Of a stretch of DNA of 64,000 nucleotides, positions 58,755 to 64,000 are shown piece after piece. Below the pieces are notes generated by a model, which worked only from the letters and a program-made list of their open reading frames with translations, searched no databases and was not told where the DNA came from. Every line of letters starts with the position of its first letter. Within the stretch, counting starts at the first letter, position 1. Source of the DNA: Perkinsus olseni (Eukaryota; Perkinsozoa; Perkinsida; Perkinsidae); assembly GCA_013115135.1 (NCBI GenBank), contig JABANP010000107.1, forward strand, positions 62,001 to 126,000, given 5' to 3'. Position numbers and translations under genes: made by a program.

Positions 58755-59240
58755 CTACCTTGAAGCTGTGCGGATCCCTTCCCTCGTTCGAAACATTGAC
58801 TGATGCCTTAATTATCTGAACAGAGATCAGTCGTCACATACGATATATGAAGGAATTCGCAATAAAAATTTCACGGAGATGAGGATGGTCCTCCAATTGC
58901 CGTGGAACAGGAGGTCCTGGCGAGCTTCGAGTGGCACGACAGTGTTCCTAACCAGAACTCCATGATCATCCAATCATCCCTTGTCCTCGTCAATCAGGTC
59001 GTCAATATCTAGTAGTCGATTGGGACCCCAGCTCTCGTCATCTCCCGCATCATCGGGCTGGAAAGTGCCCGTCCATGTCTGATAAGAGCCAGGTCTCGCT
59101 AATACGTCCACTGTGACCTCGCTGCCGCTTACGAAAGAACTCGCGAGTCCTTTCTGATTCATCACCTCGATCTTCAACTTAAGGGGTTCTGTCCCCCCAC
59201 CTGGAAAGGTTCAATTCGACTGATTCACCGGTACGTAGGC
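58755..59240 (-). pseudogene. MATH gene H, 5'-truncated
   Basis: Only the last part of a second MATH domain is present: LKLKIEVMNQKGLASSFVSG read straight into TWTGTFQPDD, DDESWGPNRLLDIDDL and DEDKG (59190-58980), then after an intron IIKASVNVSNEGRDPHSF (58815-58755). In complete sisters an intron separates VNH from the WTGTF exon; here both are fused, suggesting intron loss or a processed origin. A LYLYML stretch near 59255 could be a remnant of the LAVYIH exon. No upstream exons found. Confidence 0.65.
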
Positions 59241-60399
59241 GGTGTCCGGGCAACATGTAGAGATATAAGGCCCGCACTGCAGGTGAAATACAACCATGGC
59301 AACAGTACTCGAGTACTCGTTTTGTTGACGGGTAGCAGATTTCCAGCCAGGCATTGCCGAAAAGAACACTCTTTCGATGAGCGACGATCGCTGTTGTGTT
59401 CATTTCACAGGAGTTGAAGCACCCAATTTTTCGTAAAATTGAAAAGTTCGTTCCTTGGCGTGAGTCATGCACCATTTGATAGCTGAGAGCATTCTGAGTT
59501 GATTGGTGCCCCTGATGACCGGAATGCTGGCTCCTCTTCTTTCACTGAAAACCTTAGTGAAACAATTGCGTTCGTAGTTGTTCATCTATGGCGCCCTGGC
59601 TGCCAGGGCCCGGTACTGGGAGCCCAGCCGAGGGCCTTTACTGATGTGATGTTCGTGATCGCATTCGTCCGGCATGTGCACGTCCTAATGCTGTCGAAAT
59701 GCCCATATCAGGCCTGGCGGTCATAGTGTGACGGTCACACTGTGACCCTTCATTATGTTCACGAGTTGCTTTTTCTTCCTGCGACTTGACGTGACTTGTG
59801 TGCTGACAGTTAATCTCTGATTGGCGATTGAACGGGATCGCGTATGGTATAGCATGGAAGCGGGCATTTCGTTCACTCCGAGATCGATACATCTGTCACT
59901 AATGGTTGTACCATTGTTTCATACTATCCTACCGGAGCACCGGTGGTGACGCAGGTGAAGCTCAGGCCCTGAGCTCTCAAGTTGGCAGAGAATACCATCC
60001 CTGGGATGGTATTCTCTCGCCAACTTGACAGGCAGTGAATGCAACGCCCAGTAGTTCATACAATGCTCGTCACTCGACTGGGTCCAATTAGTGTTATTAT
60101 CCCTTCTGACGCCTGCGCAAGCCATGTACCTCTCTCAGACTGAACGAACCTCATAGGAACAAATCAGTAACCGCCGTAGCAATACGATCGAATGGCAGTC
60201 GTCGTGTATTTGTTCGTTCGCTTCCATTGTTCAGTGACTTGGAGCATTGAGGGCTGCCTAGGGGTCATTCGTTCCGTCGAATGATACTCGGATATCCATG
60301 TGACCAGACGCAATTGAGCGTCTAATTCGATTGTGTGTTCGCCGCGCTTGAGCAGCTCGAACCGCAACGCACTCCCCTTGACATCGACGCTGCTCTATA
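59241..60399. repeat. Repeat copy 2 and a dense set of palindromes
   Basis: 59395-59570 matches the dispersed repeat at 29.8-29.95 kb. Palindromes: GCCCTGGC-T-GCCAGGGC (59593-59609); AGTGTGAC-G-GTCACACT (59725-59741) overlapping GGTCACA-C-TGTGACC (59733-59747); AGCTCAGG-C-CCTGAGCT (59959-59975), then a long hairpin 59977-60028 with arms of 25 and 26 bases, one bulge and a single T at its centre. No supported gene. Confidence 0.8.
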
Positions 60400-62233
60400 C
60401 AGTCCGGTCAAACAAAGTTGTCCAGGGCTGATCTAAATCATTTTAACTGTGAATATTTTAACGAGACCGGGCTTATTGAATCAGAAATTTGTAGAGCTTT
60501 CGAATGATGTGAGTCTTGCAGAACAGCTCTCATTCATCATCGAGAAAACTGGTTTTTGGAAATTTTTCTCCCGCCCAACGTAAATTTACACAGTGATCCC
60601 ACGCCATCTCCCAAGGATTTCTCTTCAACCGGTCTCCTTTCCCTCCGAGAACAACATGACCCTCTGCGAGTGTCGTACCCATTGAGCTTCGGAGTCTCCC
60701 ACAGGGAATGAGTGGTGTCAGCTCGAACACATTAAAACACTTATATTCAACAGCACGATAACTCGGAATCCGGAGAATTCTGTTTCCGACAAAGGCAGCC
60801 GATACTTCCGTCGCTGCCATTCGAAATTTGGAGTGGATACTTCCTGCGGTTCTGCTTGGAAAATCAGTGGGACCCCGAGAAGTAGGCCCAACATTACGGG
60901 TTGCGTCTGTGGCTGTGGGAAGGCGATGCGTATCAGTACTGGCCGACTGAGGATAGTTCATCATTCGGCTTCGATAAGCGAGAAGTTGAGGTATTCCAGT
61001 TACCCGGGCGGGAAAGGAGACAGGGGCAGGACGCAACGCGCATGCGTGCATACCACTCCTCTCCCGAAAAATCGCCCCACAAGGCCTCTCAAGGACATTA
61101 AAGTGCAACACAGTGGTCATTTCACCGCGAATCAATCTTTCGCCTTTTACTAAAGATTGCCGTGTTATGACTGCACATATGTGACCTTACACAATTTTTG
61201 CGGAGCCTGGTGCTCCAACTACCTAACAAGAACATTGGTTAGGTTTGGACGAAGCCGAGCCGCGAGGAAAACATAGCGAACCTTGCGCATCGGCAATGCG
61301 ACGCTACCATGGTCACATGCCGCCGACGATCGGGCGGCTACTGGCGGAAGACGGCCTCACTGACGGCCCTCACTGACTCCGCCGCACGAAAACTGCCTGC
61401 CATTGGATTGCGTCCACTCTCCGTTGGCTGTCGACTTGAAGTTCTAACATCTTCATGAATCATTATTTTTCGCAGTGCCCCAACGCGCCGTCAGTGCTGT
61501 ATCCCTCCAAGACGTCTGTGCTCGACACCGCCACGAGCTTCGAGGTGCGCGCCTGGCGCAGCATTCCGCGTCGACTCGCCCCCAGGGCAGGCTACACCAA
61601 CCCAGGCTCACCTCCGCCTGCTGAACGTAGAACCTCGTCGATGTGAACAAGTAACCGGTGTCTGGGTGCCAAGCCCTTCATGCCGCGTCATCATTCACCT
61701 AGCCCACACCTGTAAACAACATACGTCCCCTTGAAGCTCATGAAACAGGGCCTACCTATCATTGAAAACGAAGAGCTGCCAGCAAAAACGAGGAGTTGAA
61801 AACGGTCCCTCGTCTTGTTGACCAACGACGTCGAACCGAAGCATGAAGAAGGACGAAGAGAGAAAGCACATCCGTCTCGCCGCTCAGGGACGGTGGCCAG
61901 AACAGGAACGACGCGCACTGTGCGCACCACGAGATGAGCCCCTATCATATTGACTACTCTCATCACAACACGAGCACACGCTGATCTGAGCCATGAAGCA
62001 CGCACAGAGTGTGATCCAATCCGATTCAGTTATGGCAGCAATAGAAATTTAAATCTCGAGAAGGAGTAGAATACACACCATCCAGTATAGATACAGAGTA
62101 AGCGCACACGAAACGAGAACAGGAAAGAAATCGAAAGCGCCGTGTTGGTCATTCGCATCGCAGCACTAAAGCGCACACGTACACGTACACGTACATAGGG
62201 GAATCCTAAGCTACTGTAACGAAAGCAAGGGAT
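60400..62233. other. Repeat copy 3 and otherwise unassigned sequence
   Basis: 60400-60600 matches 29575-29760. A 201-codon frame at 60530-61135 (-) overlaps the repeat and has no recognisable domain; it might be a decayed element frame. Short ACGTAC repeats lie near 62165-62195. The rest, downstream of the nuclease gene, shows nothing further. Confidence 0.45.
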
Positions 62234-63394
62234 TTAGAAGTCGGCCGCAGCGGTGGACTGAGCTGAGCAGGAGCAAGGCTCATCGCTGCCGGAGCAAACG
62301 GGCTGGTCAAGCCAGTACTTGCAATAAGAACCATCGAAAGACTTGGCGCAGACCTTATCGGCCTCCTCGCAAGACATACTGGGGGTAGTGGTGGGGGCAG
62401 TAGTAGTCGCAGGAGCGGGAGTGGTAGTGGCGTCATCGATGACGGTGGTGCCATCTTCGAAGATGTTGTTCAACAACCAGGCGAAACGAACACCGCCCTT
62501 TGCCAACTGCTCCCTGACAGTCTCAATACGAGTAGTGTAGTAGTCGAAGGAGAGGACATCACCGCTCTTCACCGGAGTGCCGTCGACGTTAGTGTAGGCC
62601 ATACTGCAGGCGAGATGCACATCGTCCTCGAGCATAGTGTTGACGCACTCATCAATACCCCTAGTCTCGCAGTCCTTCAGCCAGCCGTCGACCTTGTCGG
62701 CGTACTTTCCGCCAACCATCAAATCAACACCGATAGAGTCGACGATGTTAGTCCAGAAGCGCGTGCGATCAATCCTCTGAATCTCGTCATCCTCACCGGG
62801 GTGATCAGCCGGATCGTCCTGGAAGACGTACTGGCCGGCATAACGCTCGAGCTCCCACTGATCGAGGAGACTGAAGTCCCACACGGAGTGAAGGTTGGTG
62901 CTCTTGTTGTTGGCAAAGTCAGTGGTGACCTTGATCAAGTTACCACCAAGGTTGGAGGAGCTTCCAGCGTGGAGGGGCTGATGGATGTCACCCATGAAGT
63001 GGACGAGGAACTTCATAGCCACCTGACGCTCGTAACGGGAGAGGGACTCATCGGCAACCCTCCGGGTGTAGTTCTTGATGGCACCAGCGACGCACCAGTC
63101 GTCCTTGCAGTCACGGTCGTACTCGAAGGTGCAGTCTTGAGAATCGGCATAGTGCAATCCGGCGGACCATCCCCACTCTTCCTTCTCTTCCGGAGTACCG
63201 TGCAGAATGAAGTCGGGCCAGCTAGAGAACTCTCCAAGGCGGACGCCATCACCCATAATGGCATTGACGGCCTGTCTGGCGTTCACCGAGAGACGGTTGT
63301 CGCCAACTTCGGCCACGGTAGAGTGACCGTCAACACCCCAAGCGGAGACGCAGGGGGCGGTGATGATTGCGAGGGTGCAGAGTCGACTGAACAT
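62234..63394 (-). CDS. Secreted S1/P1-type zinc nuclease with Cys-rich tail
   Basis: Intronless, 386 aa. Signal peptide 1-18, with cleavage leaving Trp19 as the first residue, as in P1 nuclease where the N-terminal Trp ligates zinc. The full trinuclear zinc set is visible with P1-like spacing: W19, H24, D61, H81, H132, D136, H142, H169, D173 (motifs WGVDGH, SSWPD, LHYAD, HFMGDIHQPLH, HSVWD). The core (to about residue 325) is followed by a Thr/Pro-rich linker (TTTPAPATTTAP) and a compact tail with about seven cysteines, outside the usual family length of about 270 residues, perhaps a binding module. It should degrade single-stranded DNA and RNA 3'-nucleotides outside the cell or in a lysosome, for nucleotide scavenging. 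All catalytic residues are intact. Confidence 0.93.
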   Translation of the reverse strand: MFSRLCTLAIITAPCVSAWGVDGHSTVAEVGDNRLSVNARQAVNAIMGDGVRLGEFSSWPDFILHGTPEEKEEWGWSAGLHYADSQDCTFEYDRDCKDDWCVAGAIKNYTRRVADESLSRYERQVAMKFLVHFMGDIHQPLHAGSSSNLGGNLIKVTTDFANNKSTNLHSVWDFSLLDQWELERYAGQYVFQDDPADHPGEDDEIQRIDRTRFWTNIVDSIGVDLMVGGKYADKVDGWLKDCETRGIDECVNTMLEDDVHLACSMAYTNVDGTPVKSGDVLSFDYYTTRIETVREQLAKGGVRFAWLLNNIFEDGTTVIDDATTTPAPATTTAPTTTPSMSCEEADKVCAKSFDGSYCKYWLDQPVCSGSDEPCSCSAQSTAAADF

Positions 63395-64000
63395 AACGGC
63401 GACTGGAGCAACGAACTGAAAGGAAGACGCAATTACACATTATACACACTGCTGCTACTTAGAAAGCCTAATCGACGAGTGGAGGAGTTATTTTCCACAC
63501 AGTGGCTCGATCCCGGCTGACCGCGCTGCGCACGCTTGGCTGTGATATCTTTTCGCTACTTCAAGGTTCTGCCGGAATCTGCCATCCTTTCCGACGAAAC
63601 TCAGCGGCAAACTTCGCATGCGGCGAGAGTCCTTACCCACCGCCTACGACAAAATCATTCATCCAAGCACGCTTGAGGGAGAGCGACTGCACACTGGCGG
63701 TCGGAATTTTAGCTTGTGTCGATTGTCTCCCCGCGCTAGCAGATTGTCTGCTTCGAGGCCCGAGAACATGAGCTGGCTCGGCAATAACCGACTGCCGAGT
63801 GGCTGCTGTCATCCAATAATCATACTCCAGGTTTCCGTGGCGGAGTCCGCCAGGCGGACCACATCAAAATGGTATGGATATGTGATTCGACTTGAGCGGG
63901 AGTAACAGGACGAAGAATGGGAAGCCAAAGTGACAAACATGTCTCACTTCGCTCCGCTGTCACTCTCATACCACTCCTTTCCTACATCGCGCCCGAGAAG
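63395..64000. other. Intergenic, no gene recognised
   Basis: Upstream region of the nuclease gene; short + frames (63502-63905) have no domain. No repeats recognised. Confidence 0.45.

Noticed and set aside
1..64000. CRISPR arrays, operons, Shine-Dalgarno sites, rho-independent terminators
   Set aside because: The gene structures, introns and spliced leader show eukaryotic nuclear DNA; hairpins here lack U-tracts and regular spacers.

Overview
The window is nuclear DNA of a Perkinsus-like protist (Perkinsozoa, alveolate parasites of molluscs). The clearest marker is at 50605-50626, where all 22 bases match the perkinsid/dinoflagellate spliced-leader consensus. Other support comes from tiny GT-AG introns (about 25-65 bp where exon phase could be checked), a secreted S1/P1 nuclease, a COQ3-like methyltransferase, a P450, and large lineage-specific gene families without obvious relatives elsewhere. 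The species cannot be fixed from the sequence.

Layout. 0.1-4.2 kb (+): COQ3-like methyltransferase (4 exons) and a P450 (about 9 exons, three apparent frame breaks). 5.4-6.5 kb: candidate 1.04 kb TIR element. 7.7-8.6 kb (-): first member of a family of putative secreted proteins, here named PGLGDI after a shared motif. 9-13 kb: mostly non-coding, with a decayed duplication and palindromes. 13-16.5 kb (-): multi-exon helical-repeat gene with a mitochondrial-type leader. 17.5-33 kb (-): three hexa-ubiquitin-like genes in a row and a fourth at 31.3 kb (the third is frameshifted), mixed with a second PGLGDI gene and the first MATH gene. 33.6-36.6 kb: two PGLGDI pseudogene fragments and a copy on + that lacks an ATG. 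36.8-59.2 kb (-): a long head-to-tail array of double-MATH-domain genes (complete, truncated and relic), interrupted by a DUF3712/LEA2-like membrane protein (45.6 kb), a 778 bp near-perfect inverted-repeat element (49.6 kb) and the spliced-leader relic (50.6 kb). 62.2-63.4 kb (-): S1/P1 nuclease.

Functional theme. Two amplified families, tandem ubiquitin-like folds without a terminal Gly-Gly and MATH domains (TRAF/USP7/SPOP-type docking folds), lie interleaved in the same 40 kb, which hints at ubiquitin-related signalling; this is inference from fold and position only. The PGLGDI family joins a secretion signal to a conserved SV40-like basic motif and is a candidate effector family.

The most unusual sequence-level signal is the density of short perfect palindromes with a single-base centre, often two overlapping ones at one spot. 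In two cases an intact paralog in this window shows that the palindrome arose by insertion of a reverse-complement copy of the flanking bases (23701-23721 and 52242-52273). This looks like an active local template-switch process that creates hairpins, breaks frames and adds codons.
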